Assembly (NCBI GenBank): GCA_012800515.1
Contig: JAAZJE010000023.1
Location: 1-22,327, forward strand
Source: Clostridiaceae bacterium
GTDB taxonomy: Bacteria > Bacillota > Clostridia > Saccharofermentanales > Fastidiosipilaceae
Direction of reading: 5' to 3'
Length of the DNA stretch: 22,327 nt
Position numbers and translations under genes: made by a program
In this document: positions 7,694 to 14,747 of the stretch, one piece after another
Layout of the letters: each line of letters begins with the position of its first letter
Numbering within the stretch: the stretch's first letter is position 1
The notes under the pieces: model-generated
The model's input: only the letters and a program-made list of their open reading frames with translations
Told to the model about the DNA's origin: nothing
The model's database searches: none

Positions 7694-8788
7694 TTACACC
7701 AATAGATCACCGAGTTCTTTGCACTTGGCAGCAGTCGCTTCAGCGGACAAATAGCCGACTTCGACGGACATGCTGATGGTCTCCCCGCCCGGTAAAGTAC
7801 GTAATTGTCCCCGCTCACGGGCATAGTTGTAGCCATGGTGCTCGGCAGTACAGGGCAGAACCATACCCAGCGCCTCTTCGTTGCCGGTACGGGCGATCCA
7901 GCGCAAGGCCAGAGGCAACTCGGCCCGGCGGTGGGCGACGTAATATGCACCGCCTTCCGGCAACAGACCCAGGGTGTGGGCACGTCCGGCTTTGTCGGGC
8001 AAATGGTGCATGGTGAAGACAATCTCCGGGTCATAGACCTGCGCAGCTCGATCCAGGGTTGTACTCAGGCGGATATTTTCTTCCAGGCGGCGGTGGTAGG
8101 CGGCCAGGCATTCACGCGCCGCACCGACGGTGGCGAACAGATCGGGGTGGAGAATCAGGTGTTCGGGATCGACCGGGGCGGTACTCAGAAGACGAATTCC
8201 GTCACGCGCCGGGAAATTAATATGGCAGAGATACATATACTCAAAGGGCGCGGTGCGCAGATTGCTCAGGTGGAGTTGCGCGTGAAAGGTCGTTGCGCCG
8301 GCGTATAGGCGCAACTCGGGTTCTACAACATAACCGTAGGCGAACGAGTTGCGGCATACCGCACGTCCGGTCAGACCGACGTAGGCTCCGCTGTCATCGA
8401 CGCCGGCAATCAGGTACGCTTCCGTATAGGGAAAATTCGGGAGCTCGCCGTGAGGAGGGTGCGTGTCGGTCGGCGAAGGATTGCCCATTGCCCGCACGCC
8501 GCAGTGCAGCATGAATCCGCCGTAGGTAGCCAGGAATTCCGTGGTCGGCTCGGGCTCGGCGAACATAGTCTGCATGGCCAGATCTTGGTCGTCGAAGCAG
8601 GCACGCCAGACCTGCTGCCCCTGAAACGGCAACAAATCCAAATGTCCGCGGCTGTTTGTCAGGCGCAGGGCGGCCACGCCGGTGGAATAAGTAAAAATCT
8701 CTGCGTTAAGCTCGGCAGAGGTGAAAATCCGGGTCGGCTGCGCGGTAAAGGTTGCGGGTAGCAAGCGCAATTTCAGGGCTGGTTCCAT
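7694..8788 (-). CDS. DUF4432 family protein (aldose-1-epimerase-like)
   Basis: A 364-residue beta-sandwich-type protein resembling DUF4432, a branch of the galactose mutarotase fold. Motifs that support this are LRLTNSRGHLDLLPFQGQQV (residues 41-60), where the substrate-facing strand begins, GGFMLHCGVRAMGNPSP (90-106), and the His-rich HPPHGELPNFPYTEAYL stretch from 110, similar to the LHG-type active-site loop. Likely role: interconversion of anomers or epimerisation of a sugar released by the cluster enzymes; family members are mostly uncharacterised. ATG at 8788 is chosen because a GAAAGAGAA stretch lies a few bases upstream; ATG 8821 in the same frame has no visible site. It is last in the minus-strand operon with the deacetylase and M24 protein and ends 24 bases from the convergent LacI-fusion gene. 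Confidence 0.75.
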   Translation of the reverse strand: MEPALKLRLLPATFTAQPTRIFTSAELNAEIFTYSTGVAALRLTNSRGHLDLLPFQGQQVWRACFDDQDLAMQTMFAEPEPTTEFLATYGGFMLHCGVRAMGNPSPTDTHPPHGELPNFPYTEAYLIAGVDDSGAYVGLTGRAVCRNSFAYGYVVEPELRLYAGATTFHAQLHLSNLRTAPFEYMYLCHINFPARDGIRLLSTAPVDPEHLILHPDLFATVGAARECLAAYHRRLEENIRLSTTLDRAAQVYDPEIVFTMHHLPDKAGRAHTLGLLPEGGAYYVAHRRAELPLALRWIARTGNEEALGMVLPCTAEHHGYNYARERGQLRTLPGGETISMSVEVGYLSAEATAAKCKELGDLLV

Positions 8789-8870
8789 GGTTTTTGGTTC
8801 TCTTTCTAGTTGTAGCGTCATATTGTGGCGCCTATTCACAGCGTCGGAAGCGTCGCGTACTGTATTAGGA

Positions 8871-9767
8871 TCAACGGGCGGCATATATCGCCGCAGTTGT
8901 AGCGGCGGTAACGAATTCCACGTTGAGTTCCTTGAGCCCGATAATCAAGTGCTCGAGCTCGGCCAGGGCAACTTCCCCGCAGTTTTTAGTTATAAATTCA
9001 TCGGGGATGACGGTAGCTTCGCCGAAATGATAGGAAGCTTCCATCGGGTGGAATTCCCAGGGGTGGATATACAAACAAAGGAAGGGCTCATGGCCGTTGA
9101 CTGCACAGAAATCAAGGTGGGAGCGGACGCGCTCGAGCATATAATCACCGCCGCGGGTACGGAAAAGCGGCCATTGATCACGATCGCGCTCCAGACCCGG
9201 ATCCCTGCTTTCCATGGTCATATCGGCAAAGTTGGGGATTTCCAGAACAGCGCTGTCTCCTTCCTGCGTCCAGTCAAGGCGCGAGGGATAGTAAGGGGCA
9301 AAGCGTTCACGATAGAAGTACATCGGATAGGTAGCATCAGCGACATAACCTAATTCCTCCAGGGCATTGACAACGGCGGTTGAGCCCCAGAGTCGCGGAC
9401 AGCGGAAAGAGACGGGGCGAATACCGTTATTGGCGGCGGCGACCCACTCGGTTGCCATGGCGAGGCGCGGCTGAACCTCATGCGGCAACAGCGGTTTTAC
9501 CCCGGGAATCGGAAACAGTTCGTCGCCGACTGTCTCGTGATAGAGCGAATGACAGCCGACCTCGTTGCCGCTGTTCTGAACCAGACGAACGATGTCCGGG
9601 TTTTCCCGGGCACATTCCCCGGTAAAGAAAAAGGTTCCTTGAACTCCGTAGCGGGCGAACAAGTCAACGAGGCGCGGGGTGCCGTGGCGGGTACCTTCGT
9701 AAAAGGGTGTAAAACTACCGACATCGGTTTCCATATCAACGCCAATCAGACAGTAAATTTTATTCAT
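8871..9767 (-). CDS. Polysaccharide deacetylase (NodB/CE4-like)
   Basis: A 298-residue deacetylase-fold protein. The N-terminal strand has GVDMETD (Asp11, Glu13, Asp15) in place of the common TFDDG motif, a variant seen in cytoplasmic members of this superfamily. HSLYHE at residues 73-78 supplies the two-histidine metal site, RCPRLWGS corresponds to the arginine-proline motif, and IHPWEF near the C-terminus to the final catalytic-histidine region. No signal peptide is visible, so it likely acts on short imported amino-sugar oligomers in the cytoplasm, or on other C-N bonds. ATG at 9767 has AGGTGG 4 bases upstream. It lies between the M24 protein and the DUF4432 protein. Confidence 0.87.
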   Translation of the reverse strand: MNKIYCLIGVDMETDVGSFTPFYEGTRHGTPRLVDLFARYGVQGTFFFTGECARENPDIVRLVQNSGNEVGCHSLYHETVGDELFPIPGVKPLLPHEVQPRLAMATEWVAAANNGIRPVSFRCPRLWGSTAVVNALEELGYVADATYPMYFYRERFAPYYPSRLDWTQEGDSAVLEIPNFADMTMESRDPGLERDRDQWPLFRTRGGDYMLERVRSHLDFCAVNGHEPFLCLYIHPWEFHPMEASYHFGEATVIPDEFITKNCGEVALAELEHLIIGLKELNVEFVTAATTAAIYAAR

Positions 9768-9784
9768 GTAACCACCTCGCATAT

Positions 9785-9790
9785 ATTATA
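9785..9790 (-). promoter_or_regulatory. Possible internal -10 box before the deacetylase gene
   Basis: A perfect TATAAT stands 18 bases before the deacetylase ATG. There is no recognisable -35 box and the distance to the start codon would leave a leader of only about ten bases, so this may be chance in an AT-rich spot. Confidence 0.2.
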
Positions 9791-9852
9791 GCTGTTCGGC
9801 GTGCGGAGAAAGCAACACAGGATCGGTTAACCCGTTGTCGCGCACATCAAAC

Positions 9853-9876
9853 GGAGCCGGACGGGGTTCCGGCTCC
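9853..9876. other. Stem-loop between the M24 and deacetylase genes
   Basis: GGAGCCGGA and TCCGGCTCC form a perfect 9-base stem with a six-base loop, 20 bases after the M24 stop codon in the direction of transcription. No T-run follows on the minus strand, so it is a weak terminator at best. It may instead attenuate or protect the transcript between the two genes. Confidence 0.55.
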
Positions 9877-9896
9877 ATCTGCACATCGTAAGGAAA

Positions 9897-11063
9897 TTAT
9901 TCTATCTCGTAAATATGTCCGATTTCCGGCGAGAGGAGTTCAACGCCTCCTTCGCGGATACAAACCGGCTTTTCCCAGCGCACTCCAAAGTCACTGCCCA
10001 TGCCGAAGGTATCGACCTGGAAAGTCATGTTCGGGCGCAGTTCGTATGTTGAGCTGGTTTCCATCCAAGGCGCCTCGACTTCAATCATCCCGAGTCCGTG
10101 ACAGGGTCCGTATACATAAGCACTGCCATAGCCGGCCGCCTTGAAACGCTCCTCATACTCGCGGGCAATTTTCGCCGCGGGAACTCCCGGTGCCAGCTGC
10201 TCTGTGGTCCACTTGTGCATATCCCAAAGGAACTCGACGAGACGGCGCTTTTCGCCGACGAGCTTACCCATGGAAATCGGCATGCCGATGGAGGGACTGT
10301 AACCGTCAATTTTTGCCGAGAGATTCAACTGAACGATATCACCGGCCTGGATCTGACGGTAGCCGGAGCGGGAAATTGCGTGCTTGGTACTGGCCTGACT
10401 AAAGCAATACATCGGCAATCCCTCGTACTCCGCACCGTTGGCGTAAATGGTCTGTTGCGCAATGCCGACCAGCTGTAGCTCGGTCATTCCGGGACGAATA
10501 GCGGCGATAACCGCTTCAGTAGCTAGCTTGGTAATGCGGGCGGCCTCACGCAGACAAGCGATCTCGGCCTCGGATTTATCCGACCGCAGGGCAACCATGA
10601 TGTCGCCGGCGTCAACGAGTTCAGCCTCGGGATAGGCCTTCTGCAGACCCTGCCAAATTACCACGTTAGTATCGAGAATCGAGGCAACACCGATGCGAAT
10701 TTTGTCGCCTTTGACCCGCAGATGTTCAAACACATCTCGGAAGGTCTTGGTTTTGATATGCGGATAGGCCGGGTCGGCACTTTCGCGATAGTCAAGCATG
10801 ACAAAAACATCCTTAATTTTGCCGACATCCGCGGCGAAAATATCCGATTCCGGGCCAACCATCAACACCGTCTCGCCGGCGGGATTGATGGCCACGCCGC
10901 TACGCTCAAAGACCGGCCAAAAGCCGCTGAAATAACGCGGGTTGGCATAGTCCGATTCGGTTCCGTTGACAACCAGAACGTCCAGGCCGCGCTCTCTGAT
11001 CAGCTTGGCAGCCCGTTGGGCGCGTTCTTTATACTCGCGATCCGGGATAACAACTCTTGACAT
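9897..11063 (-). CDS. M24-fold (creatinase/prolidase-like) hydrolase with altered metal site
   Basis: A 388-residue protein with the creatinase N-terminal domain (residues about 10-155) and the pita-bread M24 domain (about 165-380). The family alignment can be read by eye: GDIVQLNLSAKIDGYSPSIG carries Asn247 and Ser258 where metallopeptidases have two metal-binding Asp residues; His322 in GPCHGLGM is kept; Asp351 in MTFQVDTFG replaces a Glu; Glu364 in VRWEKPV is kept. It therefore probably lacks the full dinuclear metal centre and resembles creatinase-type enzymes more than Xaa-Pro peptidases. ATG at 11063 has GGAGG five bases upstream. It is first in the operon with the deacetylase and DUF4432 genes and divergent from the SDR operon, sharing the operators at 11147-11168. 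Substrate unknown; a small C-N bonded compound is possible. Confidence 0.85.
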   Translation of the reverse strand: MSRVVIPDREYKERAQRAAKLIRERGLDVLVVNGTESDYANPRYFSGFWPVFERSGVAINPAGETVLMVGPESDIFAADVGKIKDVFVMLDYRESADPAYPHIKTKTFRDVFEHLRVKGDKIRIGVASILDTNVVIWQGLQKAYPEAELVDAGDIMVALRSDKSEAEIACLREAARITKLATEAVIAAIRPGMTELQLVGIAQQTIYANGAEYEGLPMYCFSQASTKHAISRSGYRQIQAGDIVQLNLSAKIDGYSPSIGMPISMGKLVGEKRRLVEFLWDMHKWTTEQLAPGVPAAKIAREYEERFKAAGYGSAYVYGPCHGLGMIEVEAPWMETSSTYELRPNMTFQVDTFGMGSDFGVRWEKPVCIREGGVELLSPEIGHIYEIE

Positions 11064-11094
11064 ACATACCTCCGTAACTTGCGGGATTTAGTCC

Positions 11095-11100
11095 ATTGTA
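11095..11100 (-). promoter_or_regulatory. Candidate -10 box for the M24 operon
   Basis: The minus strand reads TACAAT, five of six matches to the -10 consensus, 31 bases before the M24 ATG. The -35 position reads CGGAAC, a poor match. The operator centred at 11150.5 lies 50.5 bases upstream. Confidence 0.4.
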
Positions 11101-11146
11101 ACTGAGAATAGCAATCCGTTCCGCCGTTTTTTTTCGCCCTGCATTA

Positions 11147-11168
11147 GAACGTTTCATTAAAACGCTTG
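11147..11168. promoter_or_regulatory. Pair of LacI-type operators between divergent operons
   Basis: GAACGTTTC (centre 11150.5) and AAAACGCTT (centre 11163.5) are 13 bases apart, like the spacing in the operator cluster at 5219-5258. Both carry the ACG(T/C)TT core, but neither is a perfect palindrome. The first is exactly midway between the -10 boxes on the two strands, 50.5 bases from each. Confidence 0.6.
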
Positions 11169-11200
11169 GTCGTACTTTTATTCGCAATGAAAAATTTTAA

Positions 11201-11206
11201 TATACT
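11201..11206 (+). promoter_or_regulatory. Candidate -10 box for the SDR-PHP-rhaB operon
   Basis: TATACT matches the consensus at five of six positions in an AT-rich stretch. No good -35 box is visible at the normal distance. A start near 11213 leaves a leader of about 24 bases before ATG 11237. Confidence 0.45.
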
Positions 11207-11236
11207 GAAACCGTGAGTATGAGCAAGGGTAGTTCT

Positions 11237-12115
11237 ATGGTAGACCTGTTACGTTGGAAAAATATCGCTTTTGAGAATTTGCACCGCCGAGCAACGGGAG
11301 TCCCGGGTCGTCTGTCCGGAAAGGTTGCCGTCGTGACCGGAGCCGCACAGGGGTTCGGCCGCGGCATCGCCACAGAACTGCATCGAGAGGGCGCATCCGT
11401 TGTGATCGCCGACCTGAATGAGGAGCTTGCGCATACAGTCGCCGCCGAATTGGGCGAACGAGCCTTGGCCGTACGAGTCGATGTTACCAACGAGGCAAGT
11501 GTCGCCGCCATGATCGGAAAAACCGTCGAACGATTTTTAGGACTCGACATCTATGTCTCGAACGCCGGGGTACTTAAGGCCGGCGGTCTGGAGGAAATGA
11601 CATTGGCCGACTTTGAATTCGTCACTTCGGTGAATTACACCGCCTTTTTTATCGGCGCACGCTATGCGGCGCAAATCATGAAGGCGCAGTTCGCCGCCGA
11701 TCCGACCTGTAGCAGCGATATCATTACTATCAATAGTAAGAGCGGTCTCGAGGGCAGTAACAAGAACTTCGCCTATGCCGGCAGCAAGTTCGGAACTATC
11801 GGACTGACCCAGAGCTTTGCCATGGAATTAGCTCCGTACAATATCAAGGTAAACGCGATTTGTCCCGGAAATTACTACGACGGCCCTTTGTGGTCCGACC
11901 CCGACCGCGGTCTGTTTGCGCAGTATCTCGCCGCCGGCAAGGTACCCGGCGCCAAGACACTGGAGGATGTGCGGCAACACTACCTCGCCAAGTCGTTGAT
12001 TAAGCGCGGTTGCCTGCCGTCCGATGTCGCCAAGGCGATTTTATACGCTGTTGAGCAGCAGTATGAGACAGGACAGGCAATTCCGGTCACCGGCGGGCAG
12101 GTGATGTTACGATGA
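11237..12115 (+). CDS. SDR dehydrogenase, sorbitol-6-phosphate-dehydrogenase-like
   Basis: A 292-residue short-chain dehydrogenase. After a 27-residue N-terminal extension comes the Rossmann NAD(P) motif TGAAQGFGRG (34-43), then IADLNE (cofactor-specifying acidic residue, favouring NAD), NAG in YVSNAGVL, the catalytic Ser in INSKSGLEGS and YAGSK with catalytic Tyr and Lys, and a C-terminal TGQAIPVTGGQVM that is typical of sorbitol-6-phosphate dehydrogenases and of the SDR half of bifunctional rhamnulose-1-phosphate aldolase/dehydrogenases. I choose ATG 11237, which has AAGGG 7 bases upstream and suits the predicted promoter; GTG 11213 and ATG 11219 are in frame alternatives. It overlaps the PHP gene by four bases (ATGA), so the two are translationally coupled. 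Confidence 0.9.
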   Translation: MVDLLRWKNIAFENLHRRATGVPGRLSGKVAVVTGAAQGFGRGIATELHREGASVVIADLNEELAHTVAAELGERALAVRVDVTNEASVAAMIGKTVERFLGLDIYVSNAGVLKAGGLEEMTLADFEFVTSVNYTAFFIGARYAAQIMKAQFAADPTCSSDIITINSKSGLEGSNKNFAYAGSKFGTIGLTQSFAMELAPYNIKVNAICPGNYYDGPLWSDPDRGLFAQYLAAGKVPGAKTLEDVRQHYLAKSLIKRGCLPSDVAKAILYAVEQQYETGQAIPVTGGQVMLR

Positions 12116-13266
12116 TGCCCTCAGCCGATCTTTTATCACGCCTTATCCCGGCTGATACGGCAACACAGATCAACGCTACGGGGCTGTTTGAGCGCCTCGA
12201 CGCAACGGATGCTGTTACTCGCCTGGCGGCACTGGCCGATCTTTTACCCATCCTCCGACTGCCGGAACCGAACCCGAAATATATCAACAATCATATCCAT
12301 ACGGCCTACTCCTTCTCTCCTTATACTCCGACCGTCGCCGCACTGGCGGCCCGTCTTTCCGGTCTCTGCACGGCCGGTATCGTCGACCACGACAGCATTG
12401 CCGGTGCCGATGAGTTCATCGCCGCCGGAGCGTTGCTTGACCTGCCGGTCACAATCGGTATCGAAGCACGCATCTCCATGCGCGGTACGCCCTTTGCCGA
12501 ACGCCGTACCAATAACCCCGACCAACTTGGAGTGAGCTACATGGTGCTCCACGCCGTGCCGCACGCGCGAGTTCCGTACGTACAGGACTTTTTCGCCCCG
12601 CTGCGAGCACGTCGTAACAGACGCAATCAGGCAATGTTAGCAATAATTAATCGGCTCTGCGGTTACGACCTCAATTTCGAACGTGACGTACTCCCCCTCT
12701 CTCTGGCTGACAAAGGTGGCAGTGTGACCGAGCGGCATCTCCTTCAGGCTCTGGCTCGTCGCGAGGATCCGCATCGTGACCACCGTGCCGAATATCGGCG
12801 GGTCGGTGAACTGAAAAAGAACCTGATTGAGCAGATCTATATTCCGGCCACAGATGATTGCCTGCGTCTGGATGAGTTTGTCGCTCTGGCACGCGAGGTG
12901 GGCGCCATACCCGCCTATGCCTATCTGGGAGATGTTACGCTCTCTGTCACCGGTGACAAGCGCACCCAGACTTTTGAAGATGCCTGCCTCGATGAACTGC
13001 TATCCACGCTGGTTGAACACGGCGTTCGCGCCGTTACATATATGCCAACCCGTAATACTGATGCCCAACTGCAGCGAGTGCGCAGTCTTTGCACAAAGCT
13101 CAACCTGACCCAAATCAGCGGCGAGGACATTAACTCCCCGGAACAGAGCTTCGTTATTGAGAAGATGCATGACCCGCGCTTGGCGAATCTGATTGACAGC
13201 ACCTGGTCGTTGATTGCGCACGAACGCGGCGGCGCAATTTCGGCTCCTGGGTGGACACATGTTTAA
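12112..13266 (+). CDS. PHP-domain metal-dependent hydrolase
   Basis: A 384-residue protein of the polymerase-and-histidinol-phosphatase fold. Metal motifs: NNHIHTAYSFSPYTP (His61, His63), IVDHDSIAGADEF (Asp92, His93, Asp94), IGIEAR with Glu118, and near the C-terminus ISGEDINSPEQSF. Such proteins are usually phosphoesterases acting on small phosphorylated substrates, here plausibly a sugar phosphate. It is longer than a minimal PHP phosphatase (about 270 residues) because of an N-terminal helical region and an insert near 150-230. It begins within the stop codon of the SDR gene; ATG at 12112 or 12115 could both serve. It precedes rhaB by 44 bases. Confidence 0.85.
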   Translation: MMPSADLLSRLIPADTATQINATGLFERLDATDAVTRLAALADLLPILRLPEPNPKYINNHIHTAYSFSPYTPTVAALAARLSGLCTAGIVDHDSIAGADEFIAAGALLDLPVTIGIEARISMRGTPFAERRTNNPDQLGVSYMVLHAVPHARVPYVQDFFAPLRARRNRRNQAMLAIINRLCGYDLNFERDVLPLSLADKGGSVTERHLLQALARREDPHRDHRAEYRRVGELKKNLIEQIYIPATDDCLRLDEFVALAREVGAIPAYAYLGDVTLSVTGDKRTQTFEDACLDELLSTLVEHGVRAVTYMPTRNTDAQLQRVRSLCTKLNLTQISGEDINSPEQSFVIEKMHDPRLANLIDSTWSLIAHERGGAISAPGWTHV

Positions 13267-13310
13267 ATAACACATAAATCGCCTTCGTTACGAATAGAAA
13301 GGATGTGTGC

Positions 13311-14696
13311 GTGAGTCAAAACTACTATTTAGCTATTGACTTGGGTGCTTCCTCCGGCCGCGGCATTGTCGGCTGGTATGAGGACATGGCTACATCCGGG
13401 AACTCCGCGGTCGAGGCGGGATGTACCGCTTCGACGATTGTTTCACATCACGCGGGACGCTTGCACACCTGCGAAACTTACCGTTTTGCCAACGAGCCGA
13501 CTATTGTCGACGAATCTCTGACCTGGGATATCGACCGCCTTTTCCACGAGGTTAAACAGACGATCGCCGCGACTTTGCGCGAGTTCCCGACCCTGACCAG
13601 CCTTTCGATCGACACCTGGGGCGTCGACTACGTCCTGATGCGTGGTGACGAGCCGATCTATCCCTGTTACGCCTATCGTGACAGCCGCACGGAAGCAACT
13701 TTCGCCGCAGTGCACAGCCTGATTCCGCCCGAAGCACTATATGCTCGTACCGGAATTCAGCAACTGCCGATGAATACGATTTATCAGCTCTATGACGACA
13801 AATTGCGCGGGCGGCTGACACCGGAAGTAACGGATTTTCTGATGATGCCGGAGTATTTTCTCTACCGCCTGACCGGTATCAAGGCCAAGGAGTATACGAT
13901 TGCCAGCACCAGTGGTTTGCTGAACGCACGCAGCCGCCAATTCGATTCCGAAATTGTGGCGGCGCTCGGCCTGCCGGAGCGCCTCTTCCCGGAAGTGCGT
14001 CAGCCGGGCTTTGTCCTGGGCAAACTTCTGCCGGAGGTGGCGGCCGAGGTAGGCGGACAGGCGCAGGTGCTGTTCTGTCCGACCCATGATACGGCATCAG
14101 CCGTCGAAGGTATACCCATGGATATAGACGCTCCCTTCCTCTCCAGCGGCACCTGGTCGCTACTCGGTGTCAAGCTGGATGATCCCCGAACCGACGTGGA
14201 GAGTAGAACCGCCGGTTTCACCAATGAGGGTGGCGTCGGCTATATCCGCTACCTCAAAAACATCACCGGTATGTGGATATTTCAGTGTCTGTGTAAGGAA
14301 CTGGGTCTTTCGTTTGCGCAAATTGAGGAGTCGGCTCGGAGCAGTCAGTTCAAGGCGATATTTGATGTCAATGACCCGCGCTTTACGGCACCAGTCAATA
14401 TGCGCGCGGAGATTGTCGCGGCTCTTGGCATTCAGGAGCTTGATGATGCCGACCTGCTCAGCAGCGTCTATCATTCGCTGGCACATTGCTATCGCGAGAC
14501 TCTGACCGCGCTGGAGTGCAATGCCGGCCGTAATTGGGATCGCCTCTACATCGTCGGCGGCGGAGCTAAGAACAAGTACCTGAATGAACTTACTGCCGAA
14601 TATACCGGCAAACGCGTCATTGTACTGCCGATAGAGGCCACCGCACTGGGCAATATAGTCGTCCAATCGCGAACCACCGCTACAAAAATGCCATAA
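13311..14696 (+). CDS. rhaB: Rhamnulokinase (FGGY family)
   Basis: ATP-dependent kinase phosphorylating L-rhamnulose, or a related ketose, at C1. The two ASKHA-type domains are clear: DLGASSGRGIVG at the N-terminus (phosphate loop), SIDTWGVDYVLM with the substrate-binding Asp, YRDSRTE, TGIQQLPMNTIYQLYD, HDTASAVEGIP, LSSGTWSLLGVK, GFTNEGGVGYIRYLKNITG and the ATP-binding C-terminal VGGGAKNKYLNELTAE. These match RhaB better than other FGGY kinases. Length 461 is slightly below the usual 480 or so. GTG at 13311 is chosen because GAAAGGA lies seven bases upstream; GTG 13305 is also in frame. It is third in an operon that lacks the usual rhamnose isomerase and aldolase, so the natural substrate may be another 6-deoxy ketose. 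Confidence 0.92.
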   Translation: MSQNYYLAIDLGASSGRGIVGWYEDMATSGNSAVEAGCTASTIVSHHAGRLHTCETYRFANEPTIVDESLTWDIDRLFHEVKQTIAATLREFPTLTSLSIDTWGVDYVLMRGDEPIYPCYAYRDSRTEATFAAVHSLIPPEALYARTGIQQLPMNTIYQLYDDKLRGRLTPEVTDFLMMPEYFLYRLTGIKAKEYTIASTSGLLNARSRQFDSEIVAALGLPERLFPEVRQPGFVLGKLLPEVAAEVGGQAQVLFCPTHDTASAVEGIPMDIDAPFLSSGTWSLLGVKLDDPRTDVESRTAGFTNEGGVGYIRYLKNITGMWIFQCLCKELGLSFAQIEESARSSQFKAIFDVNDPRFTAPVNMRAEIVAALGIQELDDADLLSSVYHSLAHCYRETLTALECNAGRNWDRLYIVGGGAKNKYLNELTAEYTGKRVIVLPIEATALGNIVVQSRTTATKMP

Positions 14697-14747
14697 CAGC
14701 CGACAACAGGTCAGAGATGGAAAGGATAAAATAACAGGAAAACAGGC

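Noticed and set aside
8721..9353. 210-codon plus-strand frame
   Set aside because: It is antisense to the deacetylase and DUF4432 genes, which have clear motifs, and shows no domain features itself.
13311..14696. Possibility that the FGGY kinase is a xylulokinase or glycerol kinase
   Set aside because: The order of DLGASSGR, IDTWGVD, QLPMNTIYQL, SSGTWSL and NEGG motifs is that of rhamnulokinases.
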